From a virus, in IMG/VR virus record IMGVR_UViG_3300037344_000020, positions 1 to 23,973 of that record: a stretch of 23,973 bases of DNA. One strand, given 5' to 3'. Shown here in pieces: positions 6,350 through 13,374 of the stretch (positions within the stretch are counted from its first letter, which is position 1; every line of letters begins with the position of its first letter). Under the pieces are notes generated by a model. It had not been told where the DNA came from and ran no database searches. It saw only the letters and a program-made list of their open reading frames with translations. The position numbers were made by a program, and so were the translations under genes.

Positions 6350-6858
6350 TCGGTTATTTCCTTACAGTTGTTGAAGTGCCAGCGTTGCATGGCGACATTT
6401 TGTCCGACCTTACCGCAGTGGGGGCATTTGGCCTTCTCTTTATTTCTCAGTTTAAGTGCCATAGACACTGGTTCTTTTGTTAGTTCCCGTATACGGTCTA
6501 GGAGCCCACTCTCAACGTTCTTCTTACCTTGTATGTAGCCGTACGTATTTAGTTTGTTAGCGGCCCAGTTGTTTGCTGCCCTACCTCCTTTGGAACAATT
6601 CTCTTTGCTTCCAAAAGGGTGTTCCGGGTCGGCAATCATGCGCATTGCATTCTCTTTCTGAGAGCGTGTTACCATCTCGTCTTTACCTATAGTTTTTTCA
6701 AGACCTAGATAAGCAATCCTGTCGTATTCATCCCCGTGTGTGATATAGCGTATCCTGTGAAGATAAGCGTGTACACTTACAGAACACAACAGAAGGTTAC
6801 TTTTATCATTAGTACCTCCTGCGTGTCTTGGGAGGACGTGGTGTTTGTGTAGTATCAT
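6346..6858 (-). CDS. HNH endonuclease with C-terminal zinc finger
   Basis: 170 residues. The N-terminus holds the HNH core: HKHHVLPRHAGGTNDKSNLL then VHAYLHRIRY, with the His pair, the Asn and the final His in typical order. The C-terminus has a Cys2-HisCys-like zinc motif (CPHCGKVGQNVAMQRWHFNNC region, residues about 143-165), found in many phage homing-type HNH enzymes. The middle is basic. It sits directly before RNR with an ATGA overlap; free-standing homing nucleases often insert beside RNR and polymerase genes and cleave the rival allele. The binding site is weak (GGCGG). No intron is visible in RNR: its reading frame is intact. Confidence 0.82.
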   Translation of the reverse strand: MILHKHHVLPRHAGGTNDKSNLLLCSVSVHAYLHRIRYITHGDEYDRIAYLGLEKTIGKDEMVTRSQKENAMRMIADPEHPFGSKENCSKGGRAANNWAANKLNTYGYIQGKKNVESGLLDRIRELTKEPVSMALKLRNKEKAKCPHCGKVGQNVAMQRWHFNNCKEITE

Positions 6859-6877
6859 TGGTTAGCCGCCCGAATTC

Positions 6878-7204
6878 TTACAATTCTTTTGTTTCTTCAA
6901 TTTCGGTTAGCAGGTCTTCGATATCTTCATAGTAGTCGTCATCCTCGATGTCATCCTCATCGTCATAACAAGTGTAGATGACCTCATCTCGGATAATAGT
7001 GTCTTGGCCTGTTGTAATCAGAACCCAAGCCCAACGCAAGAATTCTTTCTCTTCGGCGTTCCACTTAGTTGAGTGTGTAGTAGATGCTGCTAGGAAACGA
7101 TTACAATGGTCTTCGTTCTTAATAGCTGTCGCCATAAAGTCGTTAGCATAGTGCCAAGCTTTGTGGAATTTAGGGTCGATATCGTCAATTGAAAAGTTGT
7201 TCAT
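6878..7204 (-). CDS. Acidic protein, unknown function
   Basis: 108 residues starting MNNFSIDDIDPKFHKAWHYA. The first two-thirds look like a small helical domain with Trp and His residues; the last third is an acidic tail (DDEDDIEDDDYYEDIEDLL). The family is not recognised. GAGGAAAACAAA precedes the ATG, which overlaps the upstream gene by 4 nt. The acidic tail could mimic DNA, but no direct sign of such a role is present. Confidence 0.7.
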   Translation of the reverse strand: MNNFSIDDIDPKFHKAWHYANDFMATAIKNEDHCNRFLAASTTHSTKWNAEEKEFLRWAWVLITTGQDTIIRDEVIYTCYDDEDDIEDDDYYEDIEDLLTEIEETKEL

Positions 7205-7404
7205 TTTGTTTTCCTCAAAGCTTTTCTGATTTCTTTTATTTCAACAGTAGTGGATTCTATCATTTTGTAGACAATACCTGTGTCTTCAGTATCCACAGTC
7301 CAATCGTAATTGTCACAAAGATTGTTGTATTCTAATTGAAGTTTGTCTCGCCTTTCTATAAGAATGTTTAGATTTTTTAAAGCAGAATCCGAGGCTTTTA
7401 ACAT
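7201..7404 (-). CDS. Small coiled-coil protein
   Basis: 67 residues starting MLKASDSALKNLNILIERRD and ending IKEIRKALRKTK. The two ends show heptad-like spacing of Leu/Ile with many charged residues, so two helices forming a coiled coil are likely, separated by a short loop (NYDWTVDTEDTG). Strong binding site AAAGGAAAACAA before ATG. It overlaps the acidic gene by 4 nt and is 10 nt after the preceding gene. No family recognised. Confidence 0.7.
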   Translation of the reverse strand: MLKASDSALKNLNILIERRDKLQLEYNNLCDNYDWTVDTEDTGIVYKMIESTTVEIKEIRKALRKTK

Positions 7405-7414
7405 TTGTTTTCCT

Positions 7415-7621
7415 TTAGTGTAGTGTCCTTTTTAACACAGGCGCAAGTGCCTCGTGAGCGTACCAATACAGTACTTGGTTTTCTTCGGGGTCGTCATAAT
7501 AATCTTCTAATGCGCCTTCAACATATTCAGCAACGTAAGGTGATAGTTGTGATAAATCACACTTTCCGTCTACTGCCATGTTGAGGATAATACTGATTAA
7601 GATTGCGTCTTGTTCTGTCAT
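7415..7621 (-). CDS. Small protein, unknown function
   Basis: 68 residues from the second of two adjacent ATG codons (MTEQDAILISIILNMAVDG). A frame open to 7654 exists, but GGAG lies 5 nt before ATG 7621, which fixes the start. The N-terminal helix is hydrophobic (ILISIILNMAV) and the C-terminal half is acidic and aromatic (EDYYDDPEENQVLYWY). No family recognised. Confidence 0.6.
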   Translation of the reverse strand: MTEQDAILISIILNMAVDGKCDLSQLSPYVAEYVEGALEDYYDDPEENQVLYWYAHEALAPVLKRTLH

Positions 7622-7682
7622 CATTACTCCAATACAAAGAATAGAGTTACACACTCTTGTGAGTGCTTTATTATCATCAGTT

Positions 7683-8084
7683 TCATGTTAGATACCTTAT
7701 TAGAGCCTCTAGTCTTTCAACAGAGTCTTTTACCTTCCCCAGAGCACAGTTGCAGTGACCACAGATAATACCTCTGATATGCCCTTTATCGTGGCAGTGG
7801 TCAACTACCGCTTGGTGACTTGCTAAAGCCCCCTCGTTCCTCTTAGCAAAGGCTATTTCACTGCCACAAGCCTTGCAACAACCCCCTTGGTTGGAAAGCA
7901 TTGCGTCTCTCTGAGGCACAGTAATTCCGTACCTCTTTATGTTACCTGCACAAGCAGAACACCTGTTGTATACTTGTTTGTAGCCCTTAGTAGATACTGT
8001 AGAGTTTTGAACGGGATTGTTACAACCCTCGTGTTTACACACGCATAAATTGTCCAGAGCCTTGGCTTGTGGCTTCGTCGTCAT
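7683..8084 (-). CDS. Endonuclease VII-like HNH nuclease (copy B)
   Basis: 133 residues from ATG 8084; the binding site AAGGAG sits 6-7 nt upstream and rules out the longer frame to 8138. Two cysteine pairs (CVCKHEGC, CSAC) may bind zinc near the N-terminus. The conserved end follows the recombination endonuclease VII pattern: GGCCKACG, then AVVDHCHDKGHIRGIICGHC and NCALGKVKDSVERLEALIRYL. T4 endonuclease VII resolves branched DNA; free-standing relatives also act as homing enzymes. It overlaps the 3' end of the primase-helicase gene by 50 nt. A paralogue lies at 14170-14565, next to DNA polymerase. Confidence 0.85.
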   Translation of the reverse strand: MTTKPQAKALDNLCVCKHEGCNNPVQNSTVSTKGYKQVYNRCSACAGNIKRYGITVPQRDAMLSNQGGCCKACGSEIAFAKRNEGALASHQAVVDHCHDKGHIRGIICGHCNCALGKVKDSVERLEALIRYLT

Positions 8085-9705
8085 AATCAACTCCTTTCGC
8101 GAGCCTGCCCGTAGAGAAGTCATAAGATAACGCACCACTAGGCCCTGTTAAACCAGTATAACGACATTTGAGGACTTTGGTTTTGATTGTGTTTCTTTTA
8201 ATCTCATCGGCGCTCCCTACGTCTCTTGAGAAGGCAATGATGTCATTACTAATTTGTTTGATAGAACCTGAACCCCTTATGTCGTCCATTGAGGGTAATT
8301 TGCCTTCTTCGAAAGACTTACCCTTGTTGTCTGTCTTGCGCAAGTGACTGATAAGGCCAATCCAGACGTTATGCTTTTTAGAAAGGCGCAGTAGCTGGTT
8401 CATAATCAAGTCCGTGGCCTCGTTTCCAGTTAGACCTTCAGCACCCTCCGATGCTAGAATTGTGATGTGGTCAACAAAGAGATACTTAGCACCGCTGAGA
8501 CACATGTATTCAAGGAAGTCCATAATAGAGCCATCAGAGATAGACCCTTGGTGGTCAAGGACGAGTACACGGTCATCTCCAAATACCTTGTCATAACCTT
8601 CTTTGAGTTCTTCAAGTGGAATCTCCTCTGCTGCTGTGTTACGATTAAGCGCCATACCTGACATCTTACGGGCTGTTTCTGCTGGCGATTCCTCTAGGGA
8701 TATAATACCAATCTTATCAGGTGTAGTGTCTAACAGGTGGAAGGCAATCTCGCGTAGTAGCGTAGATTTGCCGGAACCAGTACCTGAAGTCCACAAGGTA
8801 ATTTCACCGAAGCGCATACCCTTTAGCTTGTCATTCAAACCATCCATGAAGGGTGGGTAAGGGACAGACTCAAGGGAGTTGTAGGTGATTAGTTGTTCCC
8901 ATAGCTCATCTTTACCCAAGATACCTGCAGGGGTGTAGTCACAGGCATCATAGATAGCTTTTAGAACTTTGTCGGGGTCTTTAACCCAAGTGTCACTAGC
9001 ATCCTTATCAGCTGTTTTAGCAACCTTAACCTTGTCATAACCGATGATACGTGCTGCTTCTTTCATAGCCTCTTGGCCGGGGCCATCGCTATCAAACCAG
9101 ATAATAACCTCATCGAAGTTACGAATCCACTCACGTTCTTCTACTAAGTCTTTTAAGGACGTAGAAGAGCGAACAGAAACAACAGGATAGAAAGTATCAT
9201 AACGCTTTTGCCAAGCAGAGGCAACAGCCAGAGTATCTAGCTCTCCTTCGGTGATTACTAAGCGTTTACCGCCGTTAAACAAGTGTTGTCCGAAGAGACC
9301 ACCGTTTACTTTGCCAACGTTAGCTTTAAACTCTTTGGGAAGCTGTCTTACTTTATAGCCTGTTAGTTCCCCTTCTTTGTGGTAAGGGTAGTAGTGAGCG
9401 TCAATGGCACCATCAATGTCATAGGACACTTTAACGCCATAATACTCAGCTACTGTCTTGTTAATGTTTCGTTCACGGAAACCCCGTATAGGGTAATCCT
9501 CAGAGACTTCGCGGAGACTTGGCCCCCATGAGTTCTCAACGGCTTCGAATCCTGATTCGTTATCCATAGGTTTAACATAGTCTCCTTTCGCTTTGTGTGA
9601 TTTCCTGCAACTGAAGCAGAAGGTGGAACCATCATCATAGATTTGAAGAGGGTCGGAGCCACCGCAGTCATTGCAAGGTTGATTCTTAGTAACTATTCGA
9701 CCCAT
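8035..9705 (-). CDS. T7 gp4-like primase-helicase
   Basis: 556 residues. The N-terminal zinc-binding domain has Cys11, Cys14, Cys30 and Cys33. The TOPRIM primase core follows (RLVITEGELDTLA near residue 155, then IIWFDSDGPGQEA). The RecA-like helicase has Walker A GTGSGKSTLLRE near 307 and a Walker B-like KYLFVDHITIL about 410. The protein should unwind the fork and make RNA primers for the phage polymerase, as in T7 (566 residues). The C-terminus is not strongly acidic except near VDYDDEATSQGSG. It lies 3 nt after the 58-residue membrane gene and its 3' end overlaps the endonuclease VII-like gene. GAGGAGTAAGTT precedes ATG. Confidence 0.93.
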   Translation of the reverse strand: MGRIVTKNQPCNDCGGSDPLQIYDDGSTFCFSCRKSHKAKGDYVKPMDNESGFEAVENSWGPSLREVSEDYPIRGFRERNINKTVAEYYGVKVSYDIDGAIDAHYYPYHKEGELTGYKVRQLPKEFKANVGKVNGGLFGQHLFNGGKRLVITEGELDTLAVASAWQKRYDTFYPVVSVRSSTSLKDLVEEREWIRNFDEVIIWFDSDGPGQEAMKEAARIIGYDKVKVAKTADKDASDTWVKDPDKVLKAIYDACDYTPAGILGKDELWEQLITYNSLESVPYPPFMDGLNDKLKGMRFGEITLWTSGTGSGKSTLLREIAFHLLDTTPDKIGIISLEESPAETARKMSGMALNRNTAAEEIPLEELKEGYDKVFGDDRVLVLDHQGSISDGSIMDFLEYMCLSGAKYLFVDHITILASEGAEGLTGNEATDLIMNQLLRLSKKHNVWIGLISHLRKTDNKGKSFEEGKLPSMDDIRGSGSIKQISNDIIAFSRDVGSADEIKRNTIKTKVLKCRYTGLTGPSGALSYDFSTGRLAKGVDYDDEATSQGSGQFMRV

Positions 9706-9708
9706 AAC

Positions 9709-9885
9709 TTACTCCTCTAGATTACCAACATATATGCTTGCACAGAAATCAGAGACTTCTTTTAGCACAAAATAGAGCAACAAGCTTGCCAGTAGCTCGA
9801 ATTCAATGAACCCAAGCAGACCAATCAAGCCCATAACTAAACAAGCTAAAGCGAGAAGATAACTCCCCATTGCGATGCTTTTCAT
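9709..9885 (-). CDS. 58-residue membrane protein
   Basis: A gene just below the common 60-codon cutoff that fills the gap between the GIY-YIG nuclease and primase-helicase. It starts MKSIAMGSYLLALACLVMG and contains one or two hydrophobic helices (residues about 6-26 and 28-43) before a polar end (VGNLEE). The start is 2 nt after the upstream stop and AGGA lies 10 nt upstream; the end is 3 nt before the primase start and supplies its binding site (GAGGAG). The family is not recognised. Confidence 0.65.
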   Translation of the reverse strand: MKSIAMGSYLLALACLVMGLIGLLGFIEFELLASLLLYFVLKEVSDFCASIYVGNLEE

Positions 9886-9887
9886 AG

Positions 9888-10385
9888 TTAGTATTTCCTT
9901 TTGATTGCTTTGATATACTTACGAGTATTGTCAGTGACAGCTTCTTTAGGTACAAACCTAATAGCTGCGATTTGTCGGTTGTAGAATCGGGGGGTCTTGT
10001 TGTCTTCTAACATCTCAGTCATAGACTCTGAAACCATTTGAGAGTAGGCCTCAGAATAGTACAAGCCACCTTTTGTGTTATAGACATCTACAATCTCGAA
10101 CTTAAACTTATCGTGTCCTTGTTTTGCGATATCAGCTTTGAGATGTACTGACGAACCTGTGTAGGTCCGCCATGTCATTTCTTTACCATAGGTTACTGAT
10201 TTCTTCTTACCTCCGTGGAAGAATTGTTTCTTACCCCAATAGAACTGGTTTGTTTCTGTGTTTTGTATACAGTACAAAAAGCCAAATACATCAGAAGGAT
10301 TAAACTTAAACTTACAGTCCCAATGACCGATTTCATCCTTTGATAGCGGCTTCGTATACTTCTTGTTTGACTTTGAAGTGGTCAT
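9888..10385 (-). CDS. SegE-like GIY-YIG endonuclease
   Basis: 165 residues. The pattern FGFLYCIQNTETNQFYWGKK (start about 34) corresponds to the GIY...YIG strands in degenerate form. WRTYTGSS then LKADIAKQGHDKFKFEIV and LYYSEAYSQ, with a Glu as the likely metal ligand, follow in the order seen in SegE-type GIY-YIG proteins. FYNRQI matches the usual C-terminal Asn motif. Such free-standing homing enzymes cut phage DNA near their own gene. It overlaps the exonuclease 3' end by 53 nt; GGAG is 9 nt before ATG 10385. The assignment rests on motif pattern only; whether it still cuts is open. Confidence 0.7.
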   Translation of the reverse strand: MTTSKSNKKYTKPLSKDEIGHWDCKFKFNPSDVFGFLYCIQNTETNQFYWGKKQFFHGGKKKSVTYGKEMTWRTYTGSSVHLKADIAKQGHDKFKFEIVDVYNTKGGLYYSEAYSQMVSESMTEMLEDNKTPRFYNRQIAAIRFVPKEAVTDNTRKYIKAIKRKY

Positions 10386-11055
10386 TGATTTTTCTCCAGA
10401 TGTGAATTAGGCGACCATTGGCAACCATGTAGGCATAGCCCTCATCGCCGTAAACGTCATGATAAGCACGGCATACTACATCACGCATTTCTTTGTGAGT
10501 AGTAGCGCCTTCTAACATCTTCTTAGCTTTGACAGGTCCAACCTTCCACAAGCCCGGTATGGCGTCAACACTGTCCCCTGTTAGTACTTGTTGCCAGTAG
10601 AACCGACCTGCATACTCTTCATCAATCTGGTAAATCTTCTTTGTTCGTGGGTTATAGTGAGTACCAACAATACAATGTAAGTCTTTATCAACAGAAACAA
10701 CAGCACAGTTAATACCTGCTGCCTTACATTCCAAAGCCCATACACGTACTAGGTCATCAGCTTCACAGTTATCAGACTCCACAGAGCCTTCTAGTTTACT
10801 AGCCCAAGACTTCAAGTCATTAAACCAATCAGGTCTATTGTCTTTGGCTTTCTTCCGATTCCCTTTATAGTCAGAGAACAGGTCCAATCGAAAGTTGTCA
10901 GGACCACCAATGGCCATAACGTAGTCTGTAGTAAACAAGCTATTAATAACATCATCTACGAGTTCTTGGAACTTGGTCTTTGCTTCTTCTAGTGATTCAC
11001 TCTTCCAGATAGCCATGTACACTAGAACATCGCCGTCAATTATAGCCATAGTCAT
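10333..11055 (-). CDS. 5'-3' exonuclease, FEN/T7 gp6-like
   Basis: 240 residues with the metal-binding acids of the flap-endonuclease family: Asp7 and Asp9 (IIDGDVLVY), YKGNR (63-67), EADD (98-101), SVDKDL (121-126) and GDSVDAIPGLWKVGPVKAKK (160-179), which includes the helix-three-turn-helix for DNA binding. In T7 the related gp6 removes RNA primers and degrades host DNA. ATG 11055 has AAAGGA 8 nt upstream. It is the first gene after promoter copy A, which suggests strong expression. The 3' end overlaps the GIY-YIG gene. Confidence 0.92.
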   Translation of the reverse strand: MTMAIIDGDVLVYMAIWKSESLEEAKTKFQELVDDVINSLFTTDYVMAIGGPDNFRLDLFSDYKGNRKKAKDNRPDWFNDLKSWASKLEGSVESDNCEADDLVRVWALECKAAGINCAVVSVDKDLHCIVGTHYNPRTKKIYQIDEEYAGRFYWQQVLTGDSVDAIPGLWKVGPVKAKKMLEGATTHKEMRDVVCRAYHDVYGDEGYAYMVANGRLIHIWRKINDHFKVKQEVYEAAIKG

Positions 11056-11087
11056 AGTAATATTCCTTTAGTTAGGAGAGACCCTTG

Positions 11088-11120
11088 GTCATTATTCCGC
11101 CCTATTTTGGGCTTTATTTT
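11088..11120 (-). promoter_or_regulatory. Candidate phage RNA polymerase promoter, copy A
   Basis: 25 bp (11088-11112) are identical to copy B at 20437-20461. On the minus strand it reads GCCCAAAATAGGGCGG then AATAATGAC, preceded by an A/T-rich stretch. GGG after ATA resembles the T7 start region (ATAGGG). If GGG is +1 (about 11102), the leader before the exonuclease ATG is close to 47 nt. GCCC/GGGC could also pair as a 4-bp hairpin. Confidence 0.6.
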
Positions 11121-11122
11121 TA

Positions 11123-11266
11123 TCAAGCATTAAGCATAACCTCTAACGCCTTCTTTACAAGTCGTGCTTCTCTGCGGGAGTCCATGAAGACTAAAATATT
11201 CTTTTCTTTTACAGACACAACCCATCCTTCCCAAAACTTTCTGTCTTCAATTTTTGCTTTTATCAT
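11123..11266 (-). CDS. 47-residue basic protein
   Basis: A short gene that fills the gap after dCMP deaminase. It starts MIKAKIEDRKFWEGWVVSVK and ends RLVKKALEVMLNA. GAAGGG lies about 7 nt before ATG 11266, inside the last codons of the deaminase. Its composition is Lys/Arg-rich with a short strand (NILVFMDS) and a C-terminal helix, suggesting a small folded protein. The family is not recognised. It ends directly before promoter copy A. Confidence 0.65.
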   Translation of the reverse strand: MIKAKIEDRKFWEGWVVSVKEKNILVFMDSRREARLVKKALEVMLNA

Positions 11267-11270
11267 GTAG

Positions 11271-11690
11271 TTACCCTTCATATTTAGTGACATCTAAACC
11301 CAAACGTCTACACAGTTCTAGGCCATCTTCACCCTTGTAGTCTGAATGATAGACCACACGTACAAAGCCAGACTGTACGATAAGACGACTACACTTAATG
11401 CAAGGTGCAAAATTGCAGTAAAGAGTAGCTCCGTCGCTTGAACTACCTGATTTCGCCAGTTTAGCGACGAGGTTTTCTTCAGCGTGGAGGACGCAGTCTT
11501 TCGTGCTTCCTGTAGTTTCATCGATATCTTCATTTGTGTACCACCCTGTTGGTGTTCCATTGACTCCAAAGCCGATAACGTTACCGTTGTTAACAGCAAC
11601 AACACCTACTTTGAGTTTACTTGCCTTTGATTGTTTAGCTGAGGCGTGGGCCATAGCCATAAACAAACCATCCCATGTCTCATTTGCCAT
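11271..11690 (-). CDS. dCMP deaminase
   Basis: 139 residues from ATG 11690 (MANETWDGLFMAMAHASAKQ); an in-frame GTG at 11699 is possible. The zinc site is His69/Glu71 in LHAEEN and Cys97/Cys100 in APCIKC. The enzyme converts dCMP to dUMP for thymidylate synthesis. It may depend on dCTP/dTTP as other phage enzymes do. It overlaps MazG by 11 nt, forming a small nucleotide-control pair. No thymidylate synthase is visible in the window. Confidence 0.92.
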   Translation of the reverse strand: MANETWDGLFMAMAHASAKQSKASKLKVGVVAVNNGNVIGFGVNGTPTGWYTNEDIDETTGSTKDCVLHAEENLVAKLAKSGSSSDGATLYCNFAPCIKCSRLIVQSGFVRVVYHSDYKGEDGLELCRRLGLDVTKYEG

Positions 11691-11946
11691 AGAATTCACG
11701 TTTTGTCAGTTTGTCACGGTTGATTTCCATAAGCTCAGTCAGGCTACTACCTTCGTACTTAGCCATGACAGTGATATACCAGAGGACGTCTCCTAGCTCG
11801 TCTAGTAGCCCCTCGCGTGTTCCGTGGGCGTTTGCCTCCAAGACCTCGTAGACCTCTTCTTTGAGGCCCTTTTCGAGCGCATCGTGGTGACGGTGGCCCG
11901 GTGTAAAGAAGCTGATTGCCAGTTCCTCATATACTTCATTTTGCAT
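11680..11946 (-). CDS. mazG: MazG-type nucleotide pyrophosphohydrolase
   Basis: 88 residues, the single-domain form. The metal-binding motif EEVYE is at residues 30-34 (KEEVYEVLE), with ExxD at 50-53 (DELGDVLWY). Proteins of this family hydrolyse (d)NTPs to monophosphates and some phages use them to shift the host stringent response. It starts 11 nt inside the end of the 73-residue gene and overlaps dCMP deaminase, so dNTP to dNMP and dCMP to dUMP steps are made together. Confidence 0.9.
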   Translation of the reverse strand: MQNEVYEELAISFFTPGHRHHDALEKGLKEEVYEVLEANAHGTREGLLDELGDVLWYITVMAKYEGSSLTELMEINRDKLTKREFYGK

Positions 11947-12157
11947 AGTATGCCCCTTCAGGTGAGTTTAGCGCCGATACAATATCTTTTAGTTGTTGCA
12001 TCGACATTTCAATCAAGTCATAGCCTTGGATTTCCTCGCTCCACTGGCGAAAGAATACAGACTGTTCGTCAAGGTGTACTTCTACATCCTCTTGTTTACA
12101 ATTCTGGTCCAGTGTAGTGATTACTGTACCATTAAACTCGTGTTCTACTGTATACAT
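11936..12157 (-). CDS. Small acidic protein, unknown function
   Basis: 73 residues starting MYTVEHEFNGTVITTLDQNC. An N-terminal beta-rich part (strands around EHEFNGTVITTLD and VEVHLDEQSVFFRQW) is followed by a helix (MSMQQLKDIVSAL). AAAGGATAAAGA precedes ATG. The end overlaps MazG by 11 nt. The family is not recognised. Confidence 0.7.
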   Translation of the reverse strand: MYTVEHEFNGTVITTLDQNCKQEDVEVHLDEQSVFFRQWSEEIQGYDLIEMSMQQLKDIVSALNSPEGAYYAK

Positions 12158-12174
12158 TCTTTATCCTTTTGAAG

Positions 12175-12381
12175 TTACCACTTTCGTACTTTCCAGTAAG
12201 CCCAACAACGCATACAGTGTTCTTCTCCACAGAAGGCGTCTATGAACAGGCTTAAGTTTCGTTTACCAGCACGTTTAGCTTCGTGTTGACGGGCTGAAAA
12301 GGTTTGACCAATTGCCCCTCCTGATAAAACGTTAAAGAGCATTGAGAGGGCAATACCCACTCTAAAAAAATAACTTTTCAT
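12175..12381 (-). CDS. Small N-anchored Cys-containing phage protein
   Basis: 68 residues. The N-terminus is a hydrophobic segment (about 8-25, VGIALSMLFNVLSGGAIG). QTFSARQHEAKRAGKR and LFIDAFCGEEHCMRC follow. The order hydrophobic anchor, Gly-Gly, TxSAR, basic AKRxGKR, then ID-F-HC matches a widespread family of small phage proteins of unknown function, which I recognise by pattern. The hydrophobic part may be a membrane anchor. AAAAGGAC precedes ATG. A role in lysis or membrane processes is possible but not shown. Confidence 0.7.
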   Translation of the reverse strand: MKSYFFRVGIALSMLFNVLSGGAIGQTFSARQHEAKRAGKRNLSLFIDAFCGEEHCMRCWAYWKVRKW

Positions 12382-12437
12382 AACTAGTCCTTTTCTAAGT
12401 CAGTTGCTGCTTGTTCGCAGGAGACTGAGGTCAATCA

Positions 12438-12785
12438 TTATGCGTCGGACCCATTAGCGAAGCCTTCCGCGTAGCCTTCATCACGACCTTCGTCATAACC
12501 CGCTTCACGGCCACTGTCATAGCCACCTTCGTAACCCTCTTCACGACCGTCTTCACGACCTTCGTCATAACCCGCTTCACGGCCACTGTCATAGCCGCCC
12601 TCATAATGGGCTTCTGCTTCTGTAGTACACCCTGACATAGCCTCTACGACACACGCCTCTTCCAAGTCTTCGAGTAGTGCCACAAGGTCAAGGTCTAGCT
12701 CCAGAGTATCGTGGCCTTTGACCTCTGTGTAAAAACGGTCAAACATTATGCGAATAGTTTCTTCTACTGAGTAAGTTGCAGTCAT
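12438..12785 (-). CDS. Acidic protein with Gly/Glu/Arg/Tyr tandem repeats
   Basis: 115 residues. The first 60 form an acidic helical region (LELDLDLVALLEDLEEACVV). The rest is a repeat tract built on GYDEGR and GREEGY units: YEGGYDSGREAGYDEGR occurs twice, 24 residues apart. The tract is hydrophilic and probably extended or weakly coiled. Similar GxxxGRxxGY tracts occur in flagellar FliH and type III secretion proteins as helix-dimerising GxxxG repeats. ATG overlaps the upstream gene by 4 nt with GGAG upstream. A function cannot be given; self-association is a reasonable guess. Confidence 0.7.
   Translation of the reverse strand: MTATYSVEETIRIMFDRFYTEVKGHDTLELDLDLVALLEDLEEACVVEAMSGCTTEAEAHYEGGYDSGREAGYDEGREDGREEGYEGGYDSGREAGYDEGRDEGYAEGFANGSDA
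12481..12596. repeat. 72-bp tandem repeat within the 115-residue gene
   Basis: Bases 12481-12524 (44 nt) recur exactly at 12553-12596, an offset of 72 nt (24 codons). The copies are identical even at synonymous positions, so the duplication is recent or kept similar by recombination. Confidence 0.85.
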
Positions 12786-13015
12786 TGTGTTTCTCCAATA
12801 CGTTCCATTTCAATCATTACAGCTACGTCGTTAACAGCTGACCCGTCAGTGTATTCTCCTTCTAACTCCATGTCTACGCCAATCATGTCGTAGCCATACG
12901 AGTCAAGAAGTTTGTTAGCCAAGTCGTTATAATCTAAGGCTTCACTCATTTCGATAAAGACTACACCTTCTTCAGACTCATACCAACCTGAAATTTGGAT
13001 TTCATCATAGTTCAT
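12782..13015 (-). CDS. Small acidic protein, unknown function
   Basis: 77 residues starting MNYDEIQISGWYESEEGVVF, strongly acidic, with alternating strands and a helix (EALDYNDLANKLLDSYGYD). It ends GETQ, encoded by the same GGAGAAACACAA that serves as the binding site of the next gene. ATGA overlaps exist on both sides, with the Ala-rich gene before and the repeat protein after. No family recognised. Confidence 0.7.
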   Translation of the reverse strand: MNYDEIQISGWYESEEGVVFIEMSEALDYNDLANKLLDSYGYDMIGVDMELEGEYTDGSAVNDVAVMIEMERIGETQ

Positions 13016-13374
13016 TGTGTTTCTCCATTGTTTAGTTCAGCATAATAAGCATCACGAGCACGATAAGCAGCATCATAAGCGGTATAAGCAGCATCCCAAG
13101 CAGCATCAGAAGCAGCCTTCAGTTCTTCTAGTTTAGTCATTGGCTTGTTCCTTTGTTGGTTTAGTTCAGCTTGATAAGCATCACGGGCAGCATCAGCAGC
13201 AACACGAGCAGCATCATAAGCATTATAAGCAGCAGCAGCCTCAGCATCAGCAGCACGATGAGCAGCATAAGCGTCAGCATAAGCAGCTTCAGAAACAGCA
13301 TAAGCATCACGAGCATCATAAGCGTCAGCATCAGCAGCAACATGAGCAGCTTTTAGTTCCTCTAGTTTAGTCAT
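13012..13374 (-). CDS. Ala-rich repeat protein, fused double copy
   Basis: 120 residues, about half Ala, with Asp, Tyr and Arg (AADAEAAAAYNAYDAARVAA). A continuous or coiled helix is expected. Two MTKLEELKAA units occur in one frame, at residues 1 and 79. The junction, NQQRNKP then Met79, is encoded by AAAGGAACAAGCC, which matches the intergenic binding site before the neighbouring copy (AAAGGAACAACCTA). So two genes appear to have fused by losing a stop codon or by a frame change. The internal ATG at 13140 could still start a 42-residue product. It overlaps genes on both sides (ATGA). Function unknown. Confidence 0.7.
   Translation of the reverse strand: MTKLEELKAAHVAADADAYDARDAYAVSEAAYADAYAAHRAADAEAAAAYNAYDAARVAADAARDAYQAELNQQRNKPMTKLEELKAASDAAWDAAYTAYDAAYRARDAYYAELNNGETQ

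Noticed and set aside
11088-11120. GCCC-TATTTT-GGGC followed by T-rich sequence read as a plus-strand terminator (also at 20437)
   Set aside because: The stem is only 4 bp, there are no plus-strand genes to terminate, and the conserved block extends beyond the hairpin into GGAATAATGAC and remains in the third copy, where the hairpin is lost.
12481-12596. Repeats considered as a CRISPR-like array
   Set aside because: Only two copies, inside a coding frame with a period of 24 codons; no spacers of unrelated sequence.
13140-13370. Plus-strand frame rich in His and Gln
   Set aside because: It is the antisense reading of the GCT/GCA repeats in the Ala-rich gene; no binding site, and all other genes are on the minus strand.
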